A DNA stretch of 64,000 bases, taken from NCBI RefSeq assembly GCF_001423185.1, contig NZ_LMOB01000001.1, positions 543,374 to 607,373 on the forward strand, in the 5' to 3' direction. Positions within the stretch are counted from its first letter, which is position 1. Every line of letters begins with the position of its first letter. A program made the translations under genes and the position numbers. Origin of the DNA: Plantibacter sp. Leaf314 (GTDB lineage Bacteria; Actinomycetota; Actinomycetes; Actinomycetales; Microbacteriaceae). Below the pieces are notes generated by a model that was not told the DNA's origin, did no database searches, and was given only the letters and a program-made list of their open reading frames with translations. This document shows positions 40,757 to 49,822 of the stretch, piece after piece.

Positions 40757-41605
40757 TCAATCGATGCCGACGGCCTCGGGAGTCTCGTACTGGGTCTCGG
40801 TGCCACCCGATTGGGCGAGTGCTGCGAGGAAATCATGCGGCGGATCCGCGAGCATCGCGTCGATCGGTCCGTAGCCCACCACCCGCGACTGGTGCAGCGC
40901 GAGCACATCGTCCGTGAGCTCCCGCAGCATGGCGAGGTCATGCATCACGACGATGACGGTGCCGCCGTCCTGCCGGAAGCCGTTGAGCAACTCGGTCACC
41001 GTGTGTCGCACCGTGATGTCGATGCCGGCGGTGGGTTCGTCGGCGATGAAGAGTCGTGGGCCGAGCACGAGCGCCCGCGCGATCGCGATCCGCTGGCGCT
41101 GCCCGCCGCTCAGCTCGTACGGGTACTTGTCGAGGCTCGAGAGCGGCATCTGCACGGCGTCCAGGAGCGTCGCCACCCGAACGCCGAGTGCCTGCTCGCT
41201 GAACTTCTTGTCGCGCGCGAGGACGGGCTCGGAGATGAGTTCCGTGACGGTGAGCTCGGGCTTCAGATGAGCGCCCGCCTCCTGCTCGAGCAACGAGACC
41301 TCGAAGGTGAGCTTCGTGAGCTCACGGCGCCCGACCTTCCGCATCGACCGACCGAGGGTCGTCGCATCACCACCGGAGACGAACGGACGCGAGTCTCCGC
41401 CGGTGAGGTGCCGACCGGAGAGGACCCGGAGAAGGGTGCTCTTCCCTGAACCCGAACTGCCGATCACCCCGAGGGACCCGCCGACGGGCAGTTCGAAGCT
41501 GATGCCGTCCAGTGCCCGATTGCTCGGGCTGACGCCGTGGGCTGCGTAGTCGACGCTCAGATCACTCGTCCGGACAGCCGGTCCGTCCTGCTCTGGGTGC
41601 TTCAT
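40757..41605 (-). CDS. ABC transporter ATPase, orphan (peptide/nickel type)
   Basis: 282-residue ATP-binding subunit: Walker A GSSGSGKST (about 51-59), Q-loop region, signature LSGGQRQRIAIARAL and Walker B LFIADEPTA, with an H-loop His in VVMHDL. The length and C-terminal part resemble Opp/Dpp-type or phosphonate-type ATPases. No permease or binding protein lies next to it, so its partner must be encoded elsewhere, or it serves another function. ATG 41605 (MKHPEQDGPAV) is chosen over longer in-frame starts. dnaG lies upstream on the same strand. Confidence 0.85.
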   Translation of the reverse strand: MKHPEQDGPAVRTSDLSVDYAAHGVSPSNRALDGISFELPVGGSLGVIGSSGSGKSTLLRVLSGRHLTGGDSRPFVSGGDATTLGRSMRKVGRRELTKLTFEVSLLEQEAGAHLKPELTVTELISEPVLARDKKFSEQALGVRVATLLDAVQMPLSSLDKYPYELSGGQRQRIAIARALVLGPRLFIADEPTAGIDITVRHTVTELLNGFRQDGGTVIVVMHDLAMLRELTDDVLALHQSRVVGYGPIDAMLADPPHDFLAALAQSGGTETQYETPEAVGID

Positions 41606-41707
41606 GAGACCTCTCCTGCCGGTGCACGGGGCGCCACCGGATCGCCATCGAGTGTATCCGGCCATCCCATCGCGTCCACGTGCCACGCTCGACGGCGGAA
41701 CCCCGGG

Positions 41708-43570
41708 TCAGGCTTCGGCGCGCAACGCCCGACGTTCCGCCTCGACGGCCGCGAGCCGCCGGGTGATCTCCCGGTGGGCCTCGTCGCGCGGGTCGGTGCG
41801 TCGGAGCGAACCGAGCAGCGCGGCCTTCTGTCCGAGCAGATCGCGGTCGATCAGTGCCCGAGCGATGTCGCGGACGTAACTCGGGAGTTTCTCCTCGTTC
41901 GTCTCCGGGAGCGGGGACACGCCGAGCTCGCGCACCAAGCCGTCGAAGCCGGGAGGGACCTGCGCGATGACCGTCTCGAGCCAGGCGTTCGAGCCGAGCT
42001 GGTCGAGACTCACGCTCATCGCATCGCGGACCACGACCAGGGAACTGTTGGCGACGGAGCTCTGCACGGCGCGTTCCAGCATGGGCCGTTCGAGGTGCTG
42101 GGGCAGCTGCAGGATGGCCCGGAGCGCGTCCTGTTCGAGGCGCGTCGACGGGTCTTTCGGGAGATCGGCGAGCGATGCCTGACGCTCACGCGGCGGCGCT
42201 GCAGCGGGATCGCCCGGACCCTGCTGCCTGGCGTCACGCGCCGACGACGAGGCGTTGCCGACCGCCCCTCGCACCGCTCGCGCCACCTCGTCGAGCTCCA
42301 TGCCGAGCTGCTTCGCGAGCACGCGCGTGTACCCGGGCCGGAGCGAGGGGTCGCGGATGTCGGCGACGACCGGGGCGGCCGCACGGAGGGCACCGACGCG
42401 ACCTTCGACCGTCTCGAGGTCGAACCCGGCGAGCGTCCGCCGGATGATGAACTCGAACATGGGCTCGCGTCCGTCGACGAGCTTACGGATGGCGCCGTCG
42501 CCACGATTGAGCCGGAGGTCGCACGGGTCCAGACCGTCCGCGGACACCGCGACGTACGTCTGCGCCGCGAACCGTTTCTCCTCACCGAACGCACGGATGG
42601 CCGCCTTCTGGCCCGCCTCGTCCGGATCGAAGGTGAAGATGACCTCGCCGGTCGCCGAGTCGTCTCCCATCACGCGTCGGATCATCTTGATGTGATCGAC
42701 ACCGAAGGAGGTCCCGCAGGTCGCCACCGCGGTCATCTCCCCTGCCAAGTGGCACGCCATCACATCGGTGTAGCCCTCGACGACGACCACGCGCTTGCCC
42801 CGGGAGATGTCGCGCTTGGCGAGGTCGAGCCCGTACAGGACCTGGGCCTTGTGGTAGATCGCGGTCTCGGGGGTGTTGAGGTACTTCGGGCCCTTGTCGT
42901 CCTCGCGCAGGCGCCGCGCGCCGAAGCCGAGCACCTGGCCGGTGGTGTCGCGGATGGGCCAGATCAACCGGCCACGGAACCGGTCGTAGGAGCCACGGTC
43001 GCCGCTCGACACGAGCCCGGCCGCGAGCATCTCCTCGTCGGTGAACCCGCGCGCGCGCATCGCCTTCATCAGGTGGTCCCAGCCGGCGGGAGCGAATCCG
43101 ATGCCGAAGTGGTCGGCCGCCGCCGCGTCGAATCCGCGTTCGCCGAGGAACCGGCGCCCGAGGTCCGCATCGCCGTCGTGGAGCTGTTGCTGGAAGAACT
43201 CGGCCGCCGCCTGGTTGGCCGCGAACAGCCTGGCACGGTTGCCGTGGTCGACCTTGCCGCCGCCCTCCTCGTAGCTGAGTGGGTAGCCGATCCGTTGCGC
43301 GAGCCGCTCCACCGACTCCGCGAACGTCACGTGGTCCATCTTCTGCAGGAAGCTGTAGACGTCGCCGCTCTCACCGCAGCCGAAGCAGTGGTACAGGCCG
43401 ACCGTCGGACGCACATGGAAGCTCGGGCTGCGCTCGTCGTGGAAGGGGCAGAGCCCCTTGAGCGAGCCGACACCGGCGGACTTCAGGGAGACGTAGTCAC
43501 CGACGACGTCGCCGATGTTCGTGCGGGCTTTGACCTCTTCAACATCGCTCTGTCGAATCCGTCCGGCCAT
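41708..43570 (-). CDS. dnaG: DNA primase
   Basis: 620 residues. Makes RNA primers for replication. CHC2 zinc finger (Cys41, His44, Cys62, Cys65 in LCPFHDERSPSF and YHCFGCGESGD), the RNA polymerase-like core with DnaG N-domain, the TOPRIM motif VVVVEGYTDVMA (about 258-270) with its DPDEAG acidic cluster later, and a C-terminal helicase-binding region rich in Ala/Arg. ATG 43570 with the family start MAGRIRQSDVEEVKARTNI. Follows dgt on the same strand, a usual actinobacterial order. Confidence 0.97.
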   Translation of the reverse strand: MAGRIRQSDVEEVKARTNIGDVVGDYVSLKSAGVGSLKGLCPFHDERSPSFHVRPTVGLYHCFGCGESGDVYSFLQKMDHVTFAESVERLAQRIGYPLSYEEGGGKVDHGNRARLFAANQAAAEFFQQQLHDGDADLGRRFLGERGFDAAAADHFGIGFAPAGWDHLMKAMRARGFTDEEMLAAGLVSSGDRGSYDRFRGRLIWPIRDTTGQVLGFGARRLREDDKGPKYLNTPETAIYHKAQVLYGLDLAKRDISRGKRVVVVEGYTDVMACHLAGEMTAVATCGTSFGVDHIKMIRRVMGDDSATGEVIFTFDPDEAGQKAAIRAFGEEKRFAAQTYVAVSADGLDPCDLRLNRGDGAIRKLVDGREPMFEFIIRRTLAGFDLETVEGRVGALRAAAPVVADIRDPSLRPGYTRVLAKQLGMELDEVARAVRGAVGNASSSARDARQQGPGDPAAAPPRERQASLADLPKDPSTRLEQDALRAILQLPQHLERPMLERAVQSSVANSSLVVVRDAMSVSLDQLGSNAWLETVIAQVPPGFDGLVRELGVSPLPETNEEKLPSYVRDIARALIDRDLLGQKAALLGSLRRTDPRDEAHREITRRLAAVEAERRALRAEA

Positions 43571-43658
43571 GCTTCGATCCTAGTCTCGTGCGTCTCTCGT
43601 CCCTCCCTGACGGCGGTCTCCCGACGGAGGCGGTCACCCGGCAGGGTGGGGAGCGGGG

Positions 43659-44906
43659 TCAGGCGCCGGTGTGACGCTCGTGCCAGGAGAGCGCGCTCTG
43701 GTCGGTCAGGCTCGCGATCTGGTCGACCACGACGCGTCGGCGCTCCTCGTCCGATCCGGCGGCACGCCAGTCGGCGGCGAACCCCACGTCCAGCGCGGAC
43801 TCCCCCAGCGCATACACCGCGTCGGACAGCTCGACCAGGATCTCCCGCTGCCGCACGTAGAGCGGCTGGCGCGAGTCGCTGTACATCACGAACGCCGCGA
43901 CGATCCCCTTGAGCAGGGCGATCTCCGCCTGGATGCCGTGCGGCACCACCACGTCCGCGCCGAACCGCACGAGGCTGGCCTGCGGGAAGGCCTCGCGGGT
44001 CGCCGCCGTCGCCGCACCGGCGAATCGGCCGATCATCTGGCTGGTGAAGTTCTTCAGACGCCCCAGATCCCGCCGGGAGCCGTCCCACGCCGTGATCCAG
44101 GTGTGCGACGACTGCAGCCGGTCGAAGGCCGCTGCGAGGTCGTCGTGGGTGAAGTCGTCTCCCGCCCACGAGAGCGCGGTGGCGATGAGGCCGTCATGGC
44201 CTGCTCGCGCGTTCAGGAACGCCGGGTCGATGTACTCCCCCACGACGGCGTCCTCGAAGTCGTGCACGGAGTAGGCGATGTCGTCGGCGAGGTCCATGAC
44301 CTGGGCCTCGACGCATCGGACCCGCTCGGGGGCTCCGGCACGCAACCATCGGAAGGCCGCCGAGTCCTCGTCGAAGAACCCGAATTTGGCGCGGCCACCC
44401 GGGTCCGGGATCGACTGCGCGGCCGGCCACGGGTACTTGCAGCTGGCGTCGAGGCTCGCCCGGGTCAGGTTCAGCCCGTACGGCTCCCCGTCGGGCCCGA
44501 AGACCTTCGACTCGAGGCGGGTGAGGATGCGCAGGGTCTGCGCGTTGCCCTCGAAGCCGCCGATGCCCGCCGACCAGTCGTTGAGCGCCCGCTCGCCGTT
44601 GTGGCCGAAGGGCGGATGGCCGAGGTCGTGCGCGAGGCACGCCGTGTCGACGACGTCCGGAGCGAGGTCGAGACTGGCGGCGAGCTCACGGCCGACCTGC
44701 GCCACCTCGAGGGAGTGCGTCAGACGGTTCCGAGCGAAGTCGACCCCGCTCGTCGGGCTGAGGACCTGGGTCTTCGCGGCGAGACGACGGAGTGCGCTCG
44801 AGTGCAGCAGACGCGCCCGGTCGCGGGCGAAGTCGGAGCGTCGGGTGGAGTGGTGCTCAGGGAGCCAGCGCTCTTCGTCGTGCAGGGTGTAGCCGTCCTG
44901 GTCCAT
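43659..44906 (-). CDS. dgt: Deoxyguanosinetriphosphate triphosphohydrolase-like protein
   Basis: 415 residues of the HD superfamily. Hydrolyses dGTP (or other dNTPs) to the nucleoside and triphosphate. Metal-site motifs: RNRLTHSLEVAQVGR (first His), CLAHDLGHPPFGHNGE (HD pair) and MDLADDIAYSVHDFED. ATG 44906 (MDQDGYTLHDEERW) follows GGGGAGAA by six bases. Lies between dusB and dnaG; 25 bases separate it from dusB. Confidence 0.94.
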   Translation of the reverse strand: MDQDGYTLHDEERWLPEHHSTRRSDFARDRARLLHSSALRRLAAKTQVLSPTSGVDFARNRLTHSLEVAQVGRELAASLDLAPDVVDTACLAHDLGHPPFGHNGERALNDWSAGIGGFEGNAQTLRILTRLESKVFGPDGEPYGLNLTRASLDASCKYPWPAAQSIPDPGGRAKFGFFDEDSAAFRWLRAGAPERVRCVEAQVMDLADDIAYSVHDFEDAVVGEYIDPAFLNARAGHDGLIATALSWAGDDFTHDDLAAAFDRLQSSHTWITAWDGSRRDLGRLKNFTSQMIGRFAGAATAATREAFPQASLVRFGADVVVPHGIQAEIALLKGIVAAFVMYSDSRQPLYVRQREILVELSDAVYALGESALDVGFAADWRAAGSDEERRRVVVDQIASLTDQSALSWHERHTGA

Positions 44907-44931
44907 GGACGTTCTCCCCTGCTCGGTGGTG

Positions 44932-46092
44932 CTATCCGCCACTGTGGTCCAGTTCCGCGCCCGCGATCTCGGTCTGCTCGTCGGCACCGAGCGACTGTGA
45001 GTCGAGCCAGCCGTAAGGCAACGCCGGTCGTTTCGGCGTGCCGGCTCGTCCGCGCTGCCCCTCGGCGGCGGCGCCGGGGTACGGAGCCGTCCAGTCGAGG
45101 GTCGCCAGGAGCTCGTCGAGCTGCTCGAGTGACTCCACCGTGGCGAGACTGGCCCGCAGGTCGCCACCGACGGGGTAGCCCTTGAAGTACCACGCGACGT
45201 GCTTCCGGATGTCGCGGCACCCGCGTTCCTCGCTCTCGAAGAACTCGGCCAGCAGTTCGGCATGACGCCGGAACGCGGCAGCGACGTCGCCGAGGGACGG
45301 CTCCGCCTTCGTGCCCTCGCCGGCGAACGCCGAGCTGAGGTCGCCGAAGAGCCAGGGGCGCCCGAGGCAGCCACGGCCCACGACGACGCCGTCGCAGCCG
45401 GTCTCGTCGACCATCCTGAGGGCGTCCTCGCCCGACCAGATGTCTCCGTTGCCGAGGACCGGCACCGAGGTGACCGTCTCCTTGAGCTTGGTGATCGCCG
45501 CCCAGTCGGCGTGTCCCGAGTAGAACTCGGCCGCCGTCCTGGCGTGCAGGGCGATCGAGGCGACACCGGCGCCCTCGGCGATCCGCCCGGCCTCGAGGTA
45601 GGTGAGGTGGTCGGAATCGATGCCCTTGCGCATCTTGATCGTCAGCGGGACGTCGCCAGCGGCGCGGACGGCGCCCTCGACGATGTCGCGGAACAGACCG
45701 GTCTTCCACGGCAACGCGGCGCCACCGCCCTTGCGGGTCACCTTCGGGACCGGGCAGCCGAAGTTGAGGTCGATGTGATCGGCCCGGTCCTCGGCGACGA
45801 GCATGGTGACGGCCTCGGCGACCGTCTTCGGGTCCACCCCGTACAACTGGATCGAGCGCAGCGTCTCGCTCTCGTGGTGTTGGATGAGCCGCATCGTCTC
45901 GGGCGTGCGTTCGACGAGCGCACGGGAGGTGATCATCTCGCTCACGTACAAACCGGCGCCGTACTCACGGCAGAGGCGACGGAACGCGGTGTTGGTGATC
46001 CCGGCCATGGGCGCGAGCACGACCGGCGAGTCGAGCACGATGGGCCCGATCGCGAGGCTCGGGCGCTGCGGGAGCGTGGTAGGAAGAGACAT
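44932..46092 (-). CDS. dusB: tRNA-dihydrouridine synthase
   Basis: 386-residue FMN enzyme that reduces uridines in tRNA D-loops. Recognised by VLAPMAGITNTAFRRLCREYG at the start, the catalytic Cys in LNFGCPVPKVTRKGGGAAL (near 113), KMRKG and VLGNGDIWSGEDA, with GRGCLGRPWLF closing the barrel. The C-terminal 40 residues are extra and low in complexity. ATG 46092 is used; an upstream in-frame start at 46143 has no ribosome site. Confidence 0.95.
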   Translation of the reverse strand: MSLPTTLPQRPSLAIGPIVLDSPVVLAPMAGITNTAFRRLCREYGAGLYVSEMITSRALVERTPETMRLIQHHESETLRSIQLYGVDPKTVAEAVTMLVAEDRADHIDLNFGCPVPKVTRKGGGAALPWKTGLFRDIVEGAVRAAGDVPLTIKMRKGIDSDHLTYLEAGRIAEGAGVASIALHARTAAEFYSGHADWAAITKLKETVTSVPVLGNGDIWSGEDALRMVDETGCDGVVVGRGCLGRPWLFGDLSSAFAGEGTKAEPSLGDVAAAFRRHAELLAEFFESEERGCRDIRKHVAWYFKGYPVGGDLRASLATVESLEQLDELLATLDWTAPYPGAAAEGQRGRAGTPKRPALPYGWLDSQSLGADEQTEIAGAELDHSGG

Positions 46093-46143
46093 CACCCTCG
46101 ATTCTCCCAGATGATCGGCGCTTCGGCGCCCAGTGAGGACCAC

Positions 46144-46662
46144 ATGTCAAACGCCGCCACGCAAGCCGTTCCAGAACCCGTCGGCCGCGAACGCGTCGCG
46201 GCTGCGGCGGCCTCCCTCGGCATCGACGTCGAGCTGGTCCAGCGCCCGGCCGCGCGCAGTCTGCACGAGGCGGCGGAACTCCTCGGGATCGAGCCCGCCG
46301 AGATCGTCAAGACGATCGTCGTGAAGCGTCGCAGCGGCGACTACCTCTTCGCGCTCGTCCCCGGCGGGCGCAAGATCTCGTGGCCGCCCTTCCGCACCTT
46401 ACTGGGCGTCAACAAGCTCGCGATGCCCGACGCGGAGACGGCGTTCCGCGCGACCGGTTACGAGCGCGGCACGATCACCGTCCTCGGCGCGACGAGCGCA
46501 TTGCCCGTGTACGCCGACGAACGGATCCTCCGCCGCGGCGGTCGCATCTCGATCGGTGCCGGCGAGCACGGCTGGAGCGCGTTCGTCGACGCAGCGGCCT
46601 ACCTCGCCGCGATCGGGGCCGTCACGGCCGACCTCACGGAGCCGGAGGACCCTCAGTCCTGA
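46144..46662 (+). CDS. ybaK: YbaK/EbsC family aminoacyl-tRNA deacylase
   Basis: 172 residues. Members hydrolyse mischarged tRNAs such as Cys-tRNA(Pro). Visible: the N-terminal helix, SLHEAAELLGIEPAEIVKTIVVKR with the catalytic Lys, VNKLAMPDAE, and a closing GGRISIGAGEHG. GAGGAC lies a few bases before the ATG. Plus-strand gene inside a minus-strand stretch; its 3' end overlaps by ten bases the small frame at 46653-46802. Confidence 0.9.
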   Translation: MSNAATQAVPEPVGRERVAAAAASLGIDVELVQRPAARSLHEAAELLGIEPAEIVKTIVVKRRSGDYLFALVPGGRKISWPPFRTLLGVNKLAMPDAETAFRATGYERGTITVLGATSALPVYADERILRRGGRISIGAGEHGWSAFVDAAAYLAAIGAVTADLTEPEDPQS

Positions 46663-46802
46663 GCCGCGGCACCCGTCAGGACGAGACAGCTGTCGCCCTC
46701 GCAGACGACGGCGTCCGCGCCGAGGATCCGCAGAGGCGGTCTGCTCGCCGCGCTCTGGGGGCGTTCGGCCGGCTCGGTCGGCGACGTCGTCTCCGACGTC
46801 AT
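46653..46802 (-). CDS. Small coupled protein, 49 aa, with CX4C
   Basis: ATG 46802 overlaps the stop codon of the FrnE gene (ATGA), and the frame continues for 49 codons. The product starts with a Thr/Ser/Pro/Ala-rich tail and ends with ILGADAVVCEGDSCLVLTG, containing Cys-X4-Cys. Translational coupling to a CPWC oxidoreductase and the paired cysteines suggest a small thiol partner. No family name is known to me. Supported by overlap geometry and motif only. Confidence 0.5.
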   Translation of the reverse strand: MTSETTSPTEPAERPQSAASRPPLRILGADAVVCEGDSCLVLTGAAAQD

Positions 46803-47479
46803 GCCTGCACCGGCTCGGCGTTCGCGCGTTCCGTCCAGACCTGCTCGAGCACCTGCGCGAACGCTGCGGGCTCCTGCGCACCCGAGACCCCGTACGCGCC
46901 GTCGATGACGAAGAACGGGACACCCTGGATGCCGTAGCCCTGAGCGGTCGCCTGGTCCTCACGGACCGCCTGCGTGAACCGACCGGACTCGAGCGCCGAC
47001 ACGACGGCCTCACGATCGAGTCCCACCTCCGCGGCGAGGTCTGCGAGGTCCTCGACCCGTCCGACGTGGCGGCCCTCGGTGAAGTAGGCCTTGAGAAGAC
47101 GCTCGGTCATCTCCAGTTGCTTGCCCTCGGCCTTCGCGAAGTGGAGCAGCTCATGTGCCTTCACCGTGTTGGTGTGCTGGAGGATGCCGAAGTCGTACGC
47201 GAGGCCGGTCTCGGCGGCGATGCCCGTCACGCGGTCGAGCATCTGCTGGACCTGATCGGCTGGCATGCCTTTGTGCTTCACGAGGAAGTCGATCTCCGTC
47301 CCGTCGAAGTCGACCGGGGTGTCGGGCGCGAGCTCGAAGGAGTGGTACTCGACCTCCACCTCGCGTCCGTCGCCGAGCTGCGCGAACTCCGCCGAACCGC
47401 GCTCGAACTTGCGCTTGCCGATGTAGCACCACGGGCACGCGATGTCGGACCAGATGTCGATCTTGATGGGTTCGCTCAT
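46799..47479 (-). CDS. DsbA-like thiol oxidoreductase (FrnE subfamily)
   Basis: 226 residues: a thioredoxin-fold DSBA domain with active site CPWC (Cys15-Pro-Trp-Cys18) and an inserted helical domain, ending with GVPFFVIDG that includes the cis-Pro loop. There is no signal peptide, so it is a cytosolic FrnE/polyketide-type protein, probably a disulfide isomerase or oxidoreductase in stress response. ATG 47479 (MSEPIKIDIWSD) is used. Followed by the small overlapping frame and preceded by uppS (28-base gap). Confidence 0.93.
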   Translation of the reverse strand: MSEPIKIDIWSDIACPWCYIGKRKFERGSAEFAQLGDGREVEVEYHSFELAPDTPVDFDGTEIDFLVKHKGMPADQVQQMLDRVTGIAAETGLAYDFGILQHTNTVKAHELLHFAKAEGKQLEMTERLLKAYFTEGRHVGRVEDLADLAAEVGLDREAVVSALESGRFTQAVREDQATAQGYGIQGVPFFVIDGAYGVSGAQEPAAFAQVLEQVWTERANAEPVQA

Positions 47480-47507
47480 GTCAGGGCCAACCACGGAGGA
47501 GCGCCGG

Positions 47508-48329
47508 TCATTCCCCCGCCGACTCGGCGGCGTCGGGGACGTCTCGTGCTCCCCCGAAGCGCCGATCGCGTCCGGCGTACCGCTCCACGGCGTCCCACAG
47601 CTGACGCCGACCGAAGTCGGGCCACAGCGTGTCGAGGAAGACCATCTCCGCGTAGGCGGACTGCCACAGCTGGAAGTTGCTCGTGCGCTGCTCTCCCGAA
47701 CTCCGCACGAAGAGGTCGACGTCGGGGAGGTCGGGCAGGTACAGCCGGCTCTGGATGAGCCGTTCCGACACTGCGGACGGTTTGATCCGCCCAGCGGCCA
47801 CGTCGTCGGCGATGGTGCGCACCGCGTCGACGATCTCGTTGCGCCCGCCGTAGTTGACGCACATGGTGAGGGTCAGGCGGTCGTTGTCGCGGGTGAGCTG
47901 CTCAGCCGTCTGCAGTTCCTTGATGACCGACGCCCAGAGGCGTGGCCGCCGGCCGGACCAGCGGACGCGGACGCCCCACTCGTTGAGCTGGTCGCGTCGG
48001 CGGTGCAGCACTTCTCGGTTGAACCCCATGAGGAAGCGGACCTCGTCGGGCGAACGCTTCCAGTTCTCGGTCGAGAACGCGTAGACCGACAGGTGCTTGA
48101 TGCCGAGCTGCAGTGCACCGGCGACGACGTCCAGCAGCGCGGCTTCGCCCGCCTTGTGCCCCTCGACCCTGGTGAGCCCTCGTCGATTGGCCCAGCGGCC
48201 GTTGCCGTCCATGACGATGGCGACGTGCGCGGGGACCTCGCCCCGCTTGAACTCCGGCGGGTACTCCCCCGTCCAGTCGATCGGTTTGAAGGGCACCGCG
48301 TCGCGGTGGGTGTACGGCTTCGGGGTCAC
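47508..48329 (-). CDS. uppS: Isoprenyl transferase (di-trans,poly-cis-decaprenyl/undecaprenyl diphosphate synthase)
   Basis: 273 residues. Adds isoprene units to make the polyprenyl diphosphate carrier of cell-wall precursors. Signature [23 protein letters not shown] with catalytic Asp (about 38-60), [12 protein letters not shown], and the closing [20 protein letters not shown]. The GTG at 48329 overlaps the recO stop (GTGA), so uppS is translated with recO. Actinobacterial neighbours recO-uppS are typical. Confidence 0.96.
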   Translation of the reverse strand: MTPKPYTHRDAVPFKPIDWTGEYPPEFKRGEVPAHVAIVMDGNGRWANRRGLTRVEGHKAGEAALLDVVAGALQLGIKHLSVYAFSTENWKRSPDEVRFLMGFNREVLHRRRDQLNEWGVRVRWSGRRPRLWASVIKELQTAEQLTRDNDRLTLTMCVNYGGRNEIVDAVRTIADDVAAGRIKPSAVSERLIQSRLYLPDLPDVDLFVRSSGEQRTSNFQLWQSAYAEMVFLDTLWPDFGRRQLWDAVERYAGRDRRFGGARDVPDAAESAGE

Positions 48330-49063
48330 CCGCGGCTCCGATCCTGTTCGAGGTGCGCGAGCGACCGCAGCCCACGCTCCAGATGCCATTGCGCATAGGC
48401 CGCGGTGAACCCGCTCGCCCGCGAAGCCGTCTGTTCGGCGGCCGCCTCCGCGTACTCCCAGTCGCCGGACAGCAGGGCGCCGAGGAGCGAGAGGGTCTCG
48501 GCGTCCAGCCGGGGACTGCCAGACGGCGCGCAGTCGTCGCACACGACGCCGCCCAACTGCACCACCACGTGCGAGTAGTCGCCCTCCGTCCCGCAACGTG
48601 AGCAGGCGCCGAAGCTCGGTGCCCATCCCGCGAGCGAGAACGCGCGCAACAGGTACGAGTCGAGGGTGAGCCGCGGACCGTGCTCGTGCTTCGAGAGCGA
48701 GCGCAGCGCGCCGACGAGGAGCAGGTACTGCTGGAGGGAGCCCTCCGACTCCGTCAGTCGGTCGGCCGCCTCGACCATCGCGCTCGCAGCGGTGTAGCTG
48801 CCGTAGTCGGCGCTGATCTCGGCCCCGTAGGAGCCGAGCGACTCGGCCTGGGTGATGGTGTCGAGGCTGCGGCCCTCGTAGAACTGGACGTCGGCGACCA
48901 TGAACGGCTCCAGCCGCGAGCCGAACTTCGACCCGGTGCGGCGGACACCCTTGGCGACCGCCCGGATCTTGCCCCTGCTGCGTGAGAGCATGGTGACGAT
49001 GCGATCGGCCTCGCCGAGCTTGTGGGTCCGCAACACCACCACTTCGTCTCGATATACCGGCAC
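48326..49063 (-). CDS. recO: DNA repair protein RecO
   Basis: 245 residues. RecO loads RecA with RecF/RecR and anneals strands. N-terminal OB fold ([40 protein letters not shown]), helical middle, and a zinc site CSRCG...CDDC (about 160-185). Start is the GTG at 49063. It is divergent from the TRIC-family gene with 83 bases between. Confidence 0.95.
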   Translation of the reverse strand: MPVYRDEVVVLRTHKLGEADRIVTMLSRSRGKIRAVAKGVRRTGSKFGSRLEPFMVADVQFYEGRSLDTITQAESLGSYGAEISADYGSYTAASAMVEAADRLTESEGSLQQYLLLVGALRSLSKHEHGPRLTLDSYLLRAFSLAGWAPSFGACSRCGTEGDYSHVVVQLGGVVCDDCAPSGSPRLDAETLSLLGALLSGDWEYAEAAAEQTASRASGFTAAYAQWHLERGLRSLAHLEQDRSRG

Positions 49064-49146
49064 GCATCGATTATCCCGCCTCGCACCGACAACGTGCCCC
49101 GGGAACCGCCGTCCGGGACCGAAGGAGCGCCGCGAGAGATGCAACC

Positions 49147-49815
49147 GTGAACGAGGTCCTCTTCGTCGTCCCACTCTGGGTCGACCTCTCGGCGGTCGCG
49201 ATCGGCGCCGTCCAGGGCGCGATGTTCGCGGCCAGGTTCCAGGATCGTCAGCTCGACTGGCTCGGCGTCGCGATCATCGGGGTCGTCGTCGGGCTCGGCG
49301 GCGGTCTCATCCGCGACATCCTGCTCGGGCAGGTTCCGGCATCGCTGCAGAACAACTGGTACCTCCCCGTCGCCTCGGGGGCGGCCCTGCTCGGCATGCT
49401 CCTCCTCCGGACGGTGACCCGGCTCGGACCGGTGATCATCGGCCTCGACGCCCTGACGATCGGCATGTTCGGGGCGATCGGCTCCACCAAGGCACTGGCG
49501 GCAGGGCTCCCCGTCATCCCGGCCATCTTCGTCGGCACCGTCTCGGCCGTCGGAGGCTCCGTGCTCCGGGACGTCATGCTGGGCGTCCCCGTGGCACTCA
49601 TGCACGTGGGCTCCCTGTACGCCGTCGCCGCCGCGGTCGGGACGGCCCTGCTCGTCCTCGCCGTCACCTTCGGCGCTCCGCTCGGGATCGCGGCGATCGT
49701 CGGTGTCTCGTCGACCGCGGTGATCCGGCTCCTGGCGGTGCGCTTCGGGTGGACGCTGCCCGAGCAGCGCCAGATCGGCGGATGGCGAATCTGGCGCCGC
49801 TCGACGCGAGGCTGA
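49147..49815 (+). CDS. TRIC/UPF0126 family membrane protein
   Basis: 222 residues, seven helices in two inverted triplets. Each half carries the family turn: GLGGGLIRD (about 48-56) and VGGSVLRD (about 135-142). Prokaryotic relatives of TRIC channels conduct K+ or glycine. GTG start at 49147. Plus-strand gene between recO and the ABC permease; convergent with the latter, with only seven bases between stops. Confidence 0.9.
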   Translation: MNEVLFVVPLWVDLSAVAIGAVQGAMFAARFQDRQLDWLGVAIIGVVVGLGGGLIRDILLGQVPASLQNNWYLPVASGAALLGMLLLRTVTRLGPVIIGLDALTIGMFGAIGSTKALAAGLPVIPAIFVGTVSAVGGSVLRDVMLGVPVALMHVGSLYAVAAAVGTALLVLAVTFGAPLGIAAIVGVSSTAVIRLLAVRFGWTLPEQRQIGGWRIWRRSTRG

Positions 49816-49822
49816 GCGGGGC

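Noticed and set aside
41537..43912. A 791-codon plus-strand frame antisense to dnaG
   Set aside because: Shadow of dnaG caused by GC bias; DnaG motifs on the minus strand are complete.
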